Assembly: GCA_009760855.2 (NCBI GenBank)
Contig: WPIO01000023.1
Location: 5,656,001-5,720,000 of the forward strand
DNA length: 64,000 bases
Reading direction: 5' to 3'
Origin: Cristatella mucedo
Taxonomy: Eukaryota > Bryozoa > Phylactolaemata > Cristatellidae
The translations under genes and the position numbers were made by a program. The notes under the pieces were generated by a model. That model saw nothing but the letters and a program-made list of their open reading frames with translations. It did no database searches and was not told the DNA's origin. Shown here piece by piece: positions 1 through 46,215 of this stretch. Position 1 is the first letter of the stretch; the number at the start of each line of letters is the position of its first letter.

Positions 1-96
1 AGATATTGCCAGCAGACATAAGATCACAAAGAATAATTCACGTGGATAGAGCAGATGCAGTGAGGACCATTTTGGGCTATTAGGCTCTTTTTAATA

Positions 97-1350
97 TTTT
101 GTCAAGTCAGTAATGTTGGTCTGTAGTGAGTGCCGGTCTTTTGGAGCATTCGAACTGGAGGCATGGTCTAAAAAAGATATGTATTTGGTTAGAGGCACAG
201 CTAACCCGGTTAAGTCAGAAGAGCGTAGGAATGGTAAGGGTGGTAGGATGCAAAGTCCATTTGGGAAGTATTTTGAATGGGCATATCGGAGCAAGAGAAT
301 GAAGGAACCTATAAGTGAGTGAACCTTGGAGTCGATGTGCTACTCGATAGGGAGCCATTACAGGTCATTTTGAAGTGGTGTAACAAAAATAATATTACAT
401 CGTTTGTATAGCACGCTAAGAGAACTTAATCTCTATTCATAGATGCTTTACAACTCACTGCAAAAGAATCTATACCCAAGACTTAGTAGCATGCGCGGTA
501 TAAAGCATGCAAAAGCAAGCCAAGTTGCATGCTAAGGTCAGATGTATTTGATAGCTGCGACTTTCATGACAGTCAAGCTTGGCTGCAAAGTTTTGCACCA
601 CCCTAAAGCATCCATTACAGAGTCAGGTAGAACTCTGAGCAGTAAGTTACACAAGTCTAGATTCGATTTCACAAATGCATGGACAAGCTGGCTGTGGTAA
701 CCGTGTCTAGGCAGGCCCTAGTGCTGGAACTGCCTAGGCAACATGATAGGGATAGGTTGTCAAGATAAACTTTGTGTTGCTATCAGTATCAATTGCTGCC
801 AAGAGGTCCAGCAAATCTATTTCGGAAGAAGAACTAGAGGCATGGGGTCACGAGGGCAAATTGTTCCTCTAAAACTGGGTGATGAATTTTGAGATAAGGT
901 GAACATTGAGAGGCTTGATGGTGGGCATTAATTAAAGTAAGAAACAGAGGGTGATGAGTCCAGTGGGGATTTTACCTTGGCGATAGACTCTCTGATCTTA
1001 TCCATCTTGCTGATAAATAAGCTAGAGAAGCGATCCGCTACATCGCCCAATAATCATTAGGTAAGGTGCTGACCTGGGAGCGGCTAAGGAGATAGTTGAT
1101 CAGCGTCATCGGCGTATTTTGTTTGTGCATCTGTGAGTCGACTATGTTTTGTAGAATGCTGGACTTGGCCTTTGCTAGAATAAATTGGTACGACATATAA
1201 TAGTCAAGGTTTGCCAGTCGATGGAAAGTCGTGCCCGGTCTTTTGTAAACTTTCTCAGCCTTCTGCTTAAACAGTAAACCATATTTCGTCCTGGCAAGAG
1301 CTCACGATGGGCTTAGTCTGCAAAGGAAACCCATCCAAATTATTGACTAG
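97..1350 (-). mobile_element. Decayed LINE-A copy, interrupted by another LINE tail
   Basis: Positions 97-381 and 554-720 match, in order, the same stretches of the intact LINE-A copy at about 28430-28870 (C-terminal RT region, minus strand), with many substitutions. Further right (about 841-1320) the minus strand reads KQKAEKVYKRPGTTFHRLAN, then LDYYMSYQFILAKAKSSILQ, typical of the stretch between endonuclease and RT in CR1/jockey LINEs. Frames are broken. A separate fragment (382-553) is nested inside. Confidence 0.7.
382..553 (-). mobile_element. LINE 3'-tail fragment nested in LINE-A
   Basis: A second LINE 3' end (minus strand; rc of AGAGAACTTAATCTCT, then ACTCACTGCAA) splits the older LINE-A copy: the LINE-A match stops near 381 and resumes near 554. 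The same subfamily tail with ACTCACTGCAAGAGAATC recurs at 40797-40945. Confidence 0.6.
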
Positions 1351-1367
1351 TGTCGCGTTGCTGCATT

Positions 1368-1455
1368 CTGCCAGTGAGGGCTGGTCAAACGGAGGACTGA
1401 GTATAAATTGTACCTCTTTTACTCAGTCTTCCGTTTGACCAGCCCTCACTGGCAG
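1368..1455. repeat. Near-perfect 36-bp-stem hairpin
   Basis: Arms 1368-1403 and 1420-1455 are reverse complements with one mismatch, which in RNA from the + strand would be a G.U pair. The loop is 16 nt (1404-1419). The left arm begins CTGCCAGTGAGGGCTGGTCA. It could be a small foldback MITE or a microRNA-like precursor. No target duplication is obvious. Confidence 0.85.
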
Positions 1456-2849
1456 ATACTATTTTATATGTTTGCCAATATTTTGTCAATTTCAAGGGTC
1501 TTAAAGTTTTGTGATTCACCGATGATTTTTAATACAGTAAGGGATGCAAACTGTCGAGCTAGGTCCACACACGGTCAAGTAGGCTGAATTTGGTAATATT
1601 AGGAGTTGACATAAGACAATTGCAGAAGAATGTTAGATCGGGCACGATGTTTGTTGTAAATGAGGCCATGCTTTAAGCTACAAGAGAAAATGAACTAGCT
1701 TTTATGTTAAATTAGCACATTAGCTGTCAGTTAGGTCATCAAAATAAATCTCAACGTCACTTTGGTCTGAAAAGGACGAATTCAGGAATGCAGAATCAAG
1801 CATTGATCAATCAAACATCAGTCAAACGCAGAAACAAGATTAGACAAGTCTGGACAAAGTAAGATTTGGAACCTGTGGACGATAGATTACTGTCACTATT
1901 GGCAATTTACTGTTGCAGGGACTCAATACAAGAGATTTGAAAGACTGCTTGAAGGGAAGTGCAAAGGCTTGAAAGCGAGTGGGGTAATTAGTGGCAATGA
2001 TCACTCCACCACTGGTCTTCATTGACTTTGGGGTATGAAAGAAAGAGGAGCCACTAAGGTAGGCATCGGTTACTGTTGGGCAGCTAGTCGATTTCAGCTA
2101 GGTTTTGATCGCAGCAAATAGATCAAGGGCATCATCGAGAATCAGATTGAGTGACCATTGCTTATTGAGCACGAATTCCACTGGCACATTTTAAGTGGCC
2201 GACAGAGTTGCAGTCGGCCTGATAACTGCCTAGTTCTGCTAAGTGATTCGGTGCTGTGCTTGAAGGAGAGCATGCTTGGTAGCTCAAAACTATTTTGAGA
2301 TGTAAGCCTACTCACCCTCTCTCTTGCTTCGTCGGGGCTTCCCACTGAAGATACCCGGTTGACGAGCCCTGGCAGCAGTAGTAGCTGTATCCAGGAATGT
2401 GTTTGAGTGCTAATAGCAAACCGATGGCAAGCAATAATGGTATTATCGAATACTACGTTCGTTAAGAGCCTGAAGAAGCTATACTAGAAGTGAGATGGCG
2501 TGCTGGACCTCAGGTCTGTAGGATGGACATTCACATTGGGAGCTCGTGCCGAATGGACAGCCGGCACAACTGCATTTAGATATTTAGATGTCCATAGGCA
2601 CCTAATTGTGTATGTACTATCCACTATCCAATCGATGAGCTTCCTTTCTAGCACGTGTCAAGTATCCAGACCGAGATATACAGTAGTACTTGTAATGTAC
2701 CATACAAATAGTTTAGTAGTATTTATTTAGTAGTGCTATTGTCACTGTGTTCCTTGCTTTTTACCACAGCCCATTCTCTCTGAAAATTGTGACACAGAAA
2801 AAAAGCCTGCCGGTAATTTCTTCGAAGGGACAAATTTGTGCAATTATAC
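1456..2849. other. No recognisable gene
   Basis: About 1.4 kb of non-repetitive sequence with only short chance ORFs. It may hold further decayed LINE material on the minus strand, but I could not align it with the better copies. Confidence 0.4.
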
Positions 2850-3140
2850 CAGTTTACTGATTGACTAATCTGAAATGCATCTATTTATCACAGCATTTAG
2901 TGGGTCCTTGTGATTTGTCCTTTGTGTGGTTATGTGTGCTGACACTGTGCATGCTACCAATGACCATATTTGCATGCTGACCGCATGCATGTCACCTGTA
3001 ACCGTGATATGCTTGTTGACATTGTGTATGCCACCACTAACCATATGGTCATGCTTCTTTTGCAGCATATTTAATGTGCCTATAAAGAGACTGAGTTCTG
3101 TGAGGGCTCCATACAAATGTATCATTATTAAAAACAAGCA
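2850..3140 (+). mobile_element. LINE-A 3' end
   Basis: It matches the 3' UTR of LINE-A: ATTTATCACAGCATTTAGTG, the CATGCTGAC repeats, then a diverged tail stem-loop (AAAGAGACTGAGTTCTGTGA) and a short ATTATTA end. The plus-orientation fragment is 5' truncated at the end of the coding region. Confidence 0.8.
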
Positions 3141-3650
3141 AGTGTGCTTTAAAACGGTCTTGGCTGCAGCAGTTTACACATCTGACTCTCGTGAGAAATT
3201 TGATGTTTTGAAGCATTTTGCAATATTCAGAAAACGCTTGCAGTGATCGGCGCAGTGGAAGCAGGGTGGGGTTTTGCTTGCGCATAGATTTTCTTCTTTT
3301 TATAGATTTTATAGATTTTCTTCTTTTATATATTTTATATATATTTTATCTTTTTATATGTATATCATAGATTTTTTTCTATTTTTGACATGATCTATCT
3401 TTGGCCAGTTGAAAGTAAGTCTAAAATATGTAATCAATTACCTTAGCCATAGTGGAAAAACCTTTCCTCTTTTCAATTTACTGTATCAATGTCATTCTAA
3501 GGCAAGCCCTGGCCTTGCGAACCATGAGCTATTTCCTTGTAATTTAAGCCGTCCATTCGTCCTAGCTATGGATTACACTACTATTTGTACTTACCTCAAG
3601 ATACTGGGTATGTATGTCATGCAAGACTGTACTAGCTGCCACAAGCGTTT
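3141..3650. other. AT-rich unique stretch
   Basis: No gene seen. It contains an imperfect tandem of TTTTATAGATTTTCTTC-like units at about 3290-3370. Confidence 0.4.
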
Positions 3651-3651
3651 A

Positions 3652-4075
3652 GTAATAATAATAATAATAATAATAATGCACTTGATAAAGCGCCCTCAGA
3701 GAATTCAAGCTCCTCGTAGGCGCTTTACAACAGCTGCAAAGGTAAACGTGATTGAATCGTGAGTAATGTCATGCTTGATGAATAACGTGGTTAGGGGTGA
3801 CATGCACAGGGTCAGCATGCAAATGTGTTTAGTGGCAGCATGCACAGTGTCAGCACGCATAAGCACAAGAAGGATGAATTACAGGGACCCACTAAATACT
3901 GTCCTAAATTGGTGTGTGTTTTAAGTTTTTTATTTCTTTTTAAATGTGGTCAAGTCAGGGGACGTTCTGACGCAAGTCGGGAGTGAGTTCCAGGCTTTGG
4001 GAGCATACGAGCTAAATACGTGGTCTCCAAAGGATTTGAGGTTTGTACGAGGTATTGGTTTAAAGTCTGTGTTCT
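3652..4075 (-). mobile_element. LINE-A 3' end
   Basis: An (AAT)n tail at 3652-3677 is followed by the reverse complement of the LINE-A tail stem-loop, the 3' UTR, and the last RT codons (minus strand: FGDHVFSSYAPKAWNSLPT-like). It is truncated at the 5' side near 4075. Confidence 0.82.
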
Positions 4076-4498
4076 CCATTTGTTGCATAGAAATTTGAAT
4101 GGTAATGTAATACCCACAACCCGTATTTCTATAATTTGCTGCATCTGCTACATCATATGGGTCTCACTCATGATCACCCTTAATGTTGATGACTACGTGT
4201 TCTCACTCACTGCAAATGCTTATTCGGTGATTTATTTTAGTTTAAAACCTGGACTGACCTGACATCTGAGTGTTTAATCATTTTTTCAGATATTCTTAAT
4301 AAATGTAGCCACCGAACTACTTTGTGTTAGACTGAAAACCTTGCTTATCGCATGTACTGTAACGATTCCTGTTGAGTATGCATTCGCATTTTGGTTTTAT
4401 CGTTTTTTTGGCTGGACTGACATTCTAAATATGCCTTGCAGATCAGTGCGAGCAAACTAGCAGTGGGGTGGAACTTATTGTGGTTTTTTTTATTGTAG

Positions 4499-21849
<17,351 letters not shown>

Positions 21850-24399
21850 ACTTCAGGCACCGATCGCTCTGCTTGCAGCAGCGCCATTCGTGAAATTGTG
21901 CTTGTGCCGTATTGATGCCAGCCTCTTCGGAAGTGCGAAGTGTGAGCCTGCGAAGGAATGCAAGTTTTGCACATACCGTTTGCAGGATTTTAGTATCATA
22001 CAATTACTATTTATGTCTCAAGCTGGTCCTTTTTATAACGAGGCACCTTGTGACTCTGATTTGTTGGACATTAGGCAAGGACTGCTGTTTCTTCCTCAAC
22101 TGACTAGACATTACGAGGTGGTCTTTTGTGTTTTACTTTAAAGAATCGTGCAAAGGATGTCATATGTGAGGCATAATCCAGCAGGACTCTGTGCATCTCT
22201 TGCTGCGGGTGCGGTCGCATTTGCATTTTTGCTTAGGAAGCAAACGTTTGCAATGAGTCATTTTGTATAAGCAGTATGTCGACAGCACGTGGAAGATCAT
22301 GGCATTGGTTAATTGTTGCGTGTTTATGCGTTTCAAACTAGTGTGATGCGTCGTGGCGTCTAGTCCCGTGCAATTGCAATACGCAACCTAACGACGTTTC
22401 GGAGCTTTAAAAGCCCTGCTGCCCACTGAAGCAGCAATGCTGCCTACCCTTCTAAGGCCCTACCTGCATTATCGAACCCCCTTCTGAGATTATCAATGCT
22501 GCTACTCAGCTGCAGCTATGAGAGAGGCCTGTGAGTAAACCCGGATGCCATCCATCTAATATACTCGTTGAGCTCGTTGCTTAAAGCCTGTATTACATTA
22601 CTGCCGAACTTCCTGGTATGATCGTGCCACGAATTCCAATGAGGCATACGAAAAATTTAAGTACCACAGTTAAGTCGATTAAGTTGTTAAGTCAAAAGTG
22701 ATCCCAATGCATAAAGGACTTGCCTCTGATCGGTATTGTTAAATCGATGAAAATTCAGATCATGCACTTTATTTGAGACCAGTTATCATTGCGATGCTCA
22801 CCGTTGTTGCTATGAGCTGTTTCGCGGACTCTCGGTCCGGGGAAACGTATAGTTAGCCTTTCTAGAGTCGAAGCAAGCCCCCATAAAATGTGTCTGGAAC
22901 AGTATTTTGTGAGCACTTACGGTATCCTTGACCTTGTGGTGATTGCTCTCACTGTTCATCCTCGGAAGAGTACGGCAAGGAGTTTTCAACGGATGGGTAT
23001 AGTAAAACCAGATACTTCACAAAGTAAAACCTAACAACTAAGTAGCCCGTGTTTTTAAAAGGTCGTCTGCCTTGTTCCTTGGCCAAATAAACAGTAATAT
23101 GCAAGGCCCCATTTTGTAAATGCTAGCACATTAGTTTGTCTAATGTAGGATATCAGAAATGCAGGCAAGGAAACTCAGAAAGATTATGTATACCGGGTTT
23201 CGAAGATTGTGTAGCACTGCTTCTGATACATTGCTCACGGCTTCAATGCAGCTTTTAAGTGAGTGGGTATAGATTAAAGCAAATAGCCACTACAGCTTGG
23301 CTTTCTGGATACCAGGGCAATAAAGGTTCGTGCTTGAGTGACGCTCTCTCAAACCTGCAACTGAAGGTGCCGCTAAGAGTAAAAGTCTCGTGATTTATAA
23401 ACAGGACTAATAGTAGACAAGAGGTAAACGTCGGCTGACTGAACAGCCCATTTACATTGAGGCAGAAAACCCTGACTATCACCCTCGCTTTTAGTGGGCA
23501 ATAACGGATTGCCTGCTGCAAGACTTGAACCAACAACCTGGGTCGTAATAAGCTAGCTCCTAACTACACGGTTGCCATCCAAGTCGCTTCTAAAGCGCCT
23601 TAAGTGAACCAAGTCTCTGTCCAGGTGCAGGAATAACCAAGGGCAAACTAACAACGTGCACGGTATCGCGCTTAAAAACCTGCAAAAGCTTAAACACATC
23701 ACGCGTAGACCAAGGCGCAAAAGTACACGTGAAGCCATTCATTGCTACCGTTTACTAGCCTGCCCTGAACGATGCACCGGTAGTGACGCACGCAAAGTAC
23801 ACGCGGGAACGAAAAAGAATTCCATTAGGGCGAAAGGAGAGCGGGTCGGAACAGGTGCATTTTTAGCTGGGGAAAAGTGATTAAGGCCTGTGGAATCGGC
23901 TATGACTTCTACGCCGACGATACTCATTGTACTTGTTAAAACTACCGGAATGCTGCTTCAGCGACCGATAAACAGCCCGCTTGCCTTGCAGGCAGACATT
24001 CTGTCATGGGCGTCGGCAAATTTCCCTTAACTAAATGACAATAAAACCTGACTCCTACTCATTGAAAACTCCAAGCGTGCGGCTTGACTAAGAGACTGAA
24101 CTCTTCTGATAAGTTACGTAGCTGTGTGACAGGCACTGTGTGCTCGCAATGCAGTTATCTTCTTTCGCAAAGAAGACTGCCTCCACAGTTAGCTATCGCG
24201 TCCGATCCCTATCTAAGATTGGAGTCTGTCTAGCGCGGTGGCTTGCAAACATATTAACAAGCTCCCTGGTTCCTCCTAGGCTGTATTACTGCAAATCAAT
24301 TTTGGCTGGGCGACATAATAAAGCCACTTATCACCACTGTAGCTGTTGATAAATGTGGGTGTAAGGCTAGCTAATAAATCCACGAGGTTTGGCAATGTG
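21850..24399. other. Intergenic region between IMPACT and PSMD6 (left part)
   Basis: No gene recognised. The only repeat seen is a degenerate SINE2 at about 23487-23580. Confidence 0.4.
23487..23580 (-). mobile_element. Degenerate SINE2 fragment
   Basis: The minus strand gives an A-box-like TAGTTAGGAGCTAGC, a B-box-like GGTTCAAGTCTTGCAGCAGGC and AATCCGTTATTGCCC, in the same order as better SINE2 copies. Confidence 0.5.
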
Positions 24400-24935
24400 T
24401 CTAGTTTGCCGAAGAAGCTGCGATGGCTCCCGGTCGATGAACGGACACCGAGCTAAGTTCTTAGGCTGACACACAAGGTCATACCTAGCTTATCCGTCCT
24501 TCATACCTGGCTTACCTGCAGCACGAGTTTTAGCCTCCTCGTGCCCTCTGGTCCTCTACGAGCAATGATTTAGCATCTCCATTGCTTCGCTCAAAGATCA
24601 TTAGCGACAGGAAACTTTTATCAGCCGGTCCTAGACTGTGAAGCTCGCTTCTGCAATCTTTTCGAAACGACATATATTCTGCAGCTGCAGACTACGGCGC
24701 CTCATTTCCAGCCCCCTTCCGGCTGCTACTTCCATGCCACTCACTTCTTCGACTGCCCTCCTGGCTTAGCCACGCTCTTCCTTTTCTCTTTCTGTCACCC
24801 GAGATAAATTCTGTTGGCTACTGCACGTTACTGACTGACGCGTATGCTTGTGTGCTCTGCAGAAAATTCCCTTCCGTAACGCACACTTAGTCCTTGGCGT
24901 TTTGTGGAGTTAACATGGGGAATATACATTAAACT
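24400..24935 (+). mobile_element. LINE-B 3' fragment
   Basis: It matches other LINE-B copies from TGCGATGGCTCCCGGTCGAT through GGTCCTAGACTGTGAAGCTC to AACTACATTGACGGAGA-like end sequence, with several indels. Confidence 0.8.
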
Positions 24936-24944
24936 ACATTGACG

Positions 24945-25860
24945 GAGACTTAAATGATGCGAAGGAATTGCACGTGTGGTAGAAGCCAGAAGCGATTTCC
25001 AGACTTTTGGTGCATCCGAAATGGAGCCCCGATCGCCAAAGCGTTCCAATCGCTTCCGAGGAGCAGGTGCGATGATTGAAAGCCGATGAGCTGGTGGTTC
25101 GAAAGCACACGGAGGAGCAAGGAGGTCAGATACGTTGGCTGGTGCAAGCGAACCAAGTAATCTGTAATCTGCCAGAAAGAAGGCCTTACAAGTTGACTAG
25201 ATGCCTGATCGGATGCCCACAAAGCTTAAAAAAGAGGTGAGTGGTATAGCAGCGAAGTGTTACTGTGGCTCCGGCAGCGTCGGTAGATCCAGGGAGCCTC
25301 AAAGAGGTACAAGCGGAGATACAAGCGTGGACAATGAGGCCCAATCCTTTATTCCACTCAAAGTGTATAAACATGAGAGCCCGTGGAGTTACTAAGGTTG
25401 GAGAATGGCCTTAAGTCGAGGACTATTGCTGCGTCAGGTAATATCCCGTACATCAGTGGCAGGGAGCTGCTGCACCAATTGTCTAACCAATGGCTGCACG
25501 CGAAGAGTTCTCGCTAATTACAACAGCAGCAGGTACATACAACTGCAGCTCCCCTTTGAAGAAATACCATTCGAACACGGAGTTGTGTACCAGTTGCAGA
25601 CAATTCAGGGAGCGAACGTGCAGTCCAGAATAAAGGGAATTGCTTCAATTAAGAGCCTATGTCACAAACCGTGATCTAGTATGGCTGCCAAACTCTTTTC
25701 CGAGCAGGCCCTGGTTCGGCTCAAACTCGGCTGATTTAACAGTGCGGGTAAAATGCACATCCAACGACAGGTCCTTTTGGAATAGCACGCCCAGATTACG
25801 GGCAGGTGGTCACTGGAGTATTGCTAGATGAGCAATGTTTAAAATAAGATCTTGCAGTTC
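24945..25860 (-). mobile_element. Decayed CR1-like LINE, third lineage
   Basis: The minus strand reads ERFGDRGSISDAPKVWKSLL near 25040 (compare FGDRAFSSYAPTAWNSLP of LINE-A) and ARNLGVLFQKDLSLDVHFT near 25770 (compare ARNLGVIFQSDLSLDDHIS). Order and orientation are as expected for an RT C-terminal half. The middle is too decayed to read. Confidence 0.6.
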
Positions 25861-26017
25861 GATGCGTCTGAGCACAGGGTAAGGTGCGTGCCCTTCGCGA
25901 CCAGGGTTGCTGGTTCGAGTCCCGCAGAGGGCGATCCTGTATTGCTCGCTGCAAGTGGTAGGGATAGCTGTAAAGGCTCATTTCCCGCTATACGGAAGCT
26001 GTTAAATCAGTTACCTT
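25861..26017 (+). mobile_element. SINE2 copy
   Basis: Head GCACAGGGTAAGGTGCGTGC, B box GGTTCGAGTCCC, then GGGCGATCCTGTATTGCTCG and the GCTATACGGAAGCTGTTAAA end. It lies about 780 bp upstream of the PSMD6 start. Confidence 0.75.
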
Positions 26018-26792
26018 TAGGTTTACCATAGATATGAGGTTGATCCTTTCGTCAAGCATCAGGAAGTTAGTGTCCCTAAAATTCGAATGTCTTCGATGCC
26101 GGCTGCAAGTGAATTCAGCGGCTTGGCGCCGGTCGGTACTTGGCTGATGCTCTGGACGCCGTGCGAGTGTACTCTATGGCTGATGGACGCTCGTGACCTT
26201 CCGTCGCAAGCGAATAGACTTGTCTACGCCTAAAAAATGTACTTGTTAAACGAAAGCACGGGCGCACTACATTGCCGCCGCGTTCCGTTACAACAGCCAC
26301 CACCCCGTTTTGCAGAGGGCAATACATATGTATGTCCTGGTGCCCGACCCCGAGCCACGACCTGGTTCGTGGATAACGCGCTTCACCCATAAGGGTTGAC
26401 CGCGCATCACTCCGGATATCAAGCCCTGCGGTACGGAGGTCAAAATGCATACCGCCGAAAAAAAAAGGAAACCAGTTTGGGACGACGGCTGAGGCGTTCA
26501 GTGAGGCAGGAGAGAGCTACGGAATCGCTCGGAACTGCGAGGGGCGCAGCCCTACCTTTGCGTTCTCGGGCAGAATTCTGGAGAATTCGCGAGAATTCGG
26601 ATCTCAGGCATTTCTGGAGAATATTAATAATAATTTAATTTCTTAATTAGTTTTCTATGCATATAAGACAGTGCTCAGGCGTTCGCCTGCCTACCTACCT
26701 ACGCACTAACTAACTGTATCGGCCACAGCCGTCGCAGAAAGCGCGACACAGTGAGTACATTATTTTGCTTTAGCTTGCTGTGTGCTCCGGAG
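26018..26792 (+). promoter_or_regulatory. PSMD6: PSMD6 upstream region and 5' UTR
   Basis: The sequence between the last upstream repeat and the PSMD6 ATG is unique and richer in CpG than its surroundings between about 26100 and 26600. No TATA box is in a clear position. A pyrimidine-rich cctacctaccta stretch at about 26690-26702 could mark a TOP-like or initiator start, but this is a guess. No ORF here is credible. Confidence 0.35.
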
Positions 26793-44704
<17,912 letters not shown>

Positions 44705-44809
44705 CCGTCAACATCTATGGCCGTATGTCATTTTTGTTTGGGTGCGAATCTGTTTATTTCCACTGTTCCATCCATCAAGAAGCTTTGTTGTATTCTTACT
44801 CTTGAACTT

Positions 44810-44815
44810 AATAAA
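44810..44815 (+). promoter_or_regulatory. PSMD6: PSMD6 polyadenylation signal
   Basis: A canonical AATAAA lies 105 bp after the PSMD6 stop codon, in AT-rich unique sequence. The transcript would end about 15-30 bp further on, giving a 3' UTR near 130 nt. Confidence 0.75.
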
Positions 44816-45414
44816 CGTGCTGACATTGCCGGAACATATGAAGGTATTTGCATTGGGTAAAGATTTGTGCCTTAAATTTTTCTGAGGCATATGGCCACCC
44901 CTAAATTATGACTGGTTAACTTTCGCTCCGCAATTGGTAGCAGCCATGATGACCTTACGGTGGCCAACATCAATTAAAACCTTTGCTAGCAGCACTGGTG
45001 CCATCGTGACGTCAGGCGTAAATGCAGTATACGAGGGCAACAGCACAGTGTGCAGCTGCTATGCAGCTACTAAGTAGCTTAAATTAAAAGCCAGTGTAAA
45101 ATACCACAATAGGTTCACTTAATAAGATGTATTTGTTTCCTTCAGATGTTCCGAGTGTGAACATGATTTGTCCTAGGGACCAAGGAGCCACGAGGGCGAC
45201 TGAACTTGCATGGCTGTATCGCATTTACCACTCGATGTTGGTTCCCTTGGCTTCTTGCAGTGCCCAATATCTTTTTGAAACTTTTTTAATGTTTGCTTCA
45301 TTCGACCGAAGTTAACTGAAGGGGGGGGCACGGGCATAAGATGTTTGTCCATGTTGAACATGGCGTTATAACAAGTTCCTAGTGTGCCGAAAGACCAGTT
45401 AATTGAAAATGTTG

Positions 45415-45475
45415 TGTAATAATTCGAATAATAAAAATACATTTGCATAGTGCCCTCGGAAAACTGTATGTGAAT
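45415..45475 (-). mobile_element. LINE-A tail fragment
   Basis: An AATAATAAAAATACATTTGC start and GTGCCCTCGGAAAACTGTA: tail only. Confidence 0.5.
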
Positions 45476-45689
45476 CCTCTACAATCAAAGATTGTGGATG
45501 CACTGCTAGCTCATTTACTGTTCTGTTCAAGATTATTGATGAACTCAGAATGATGAACTGGGCTAAATGTAGTTATTTTCGGATCTTCATATATCATACC
45601 AACTCGCCTGCTATATAAACCAGTTAGTTGATTTGTAGAGCTACCGAAAAATCTATAGAGCCACTAAAGTCATTGATAAATATGGTTGT

Positions 45690-46215
45690 GGCTGTCAGAT
45701 TGGTTAACAAATTTAAGAAATTCAGGTTCGTGTCTCCTTCGCCAAAGGAGATGCTGCAATTGCCGAGGTTGATCGACAGATACAGACCCACAATGCCTGT
45801 TATGGATTGGGTTCGTCATACCTAGATGACCTGTCGTACCAGCTTCAGCCTCCTCGTTCCCTGTGATCCTCAATGAATAGCAGTTCCATTTCTACTCCGA
45901 AGCCCGTTGGCGACAGTAGTTTTTGCTTTTCGGGGACTGGACTTAAGGACTCACTTCCACAATTCCTGTGCAACTACAACCTATCTCCTGCCACCAACTC
46001 CGGTACAGCCTTTTCAGCCGTTCTAGGCTGCATTTTAATAAGGCTACTCATTTTCTCGACTTCGGCCATGACTCACTTATGCTTCTCACTGCCTCTCGCT
46101 GTTGCGTTAAATAGTCTTTTGGCTGCCGTATGTGCATCGAAAGCCGTTTCTGCTTGAATTTCACTAAATACAAATCTCCAGCGTTTAGTCTCAATGATTT
46201 TATGGAGTTAACGGA
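45690..46215 (+). mobile_element. LINE-B 3' fragment
   Basis: It begins GATTGGTTAACAAATTTAAG, covers ACTCACTTCCACAATTCCTG (NSLPQFL codons) and TGCTTCTCACTGCCTCTCGC, and ends TTTTATGGAGTTAACGGATG. Confidence 0.78.

Noticed and set aside
1-4498. N-terminal IMPACT exon
   Set aside because: I searched by eye for an AIYGxEW-like RWD start and for phase-0 donors after LxLQ-type codons. Every AGGT candidate had a stop or lay in LINE sequence.
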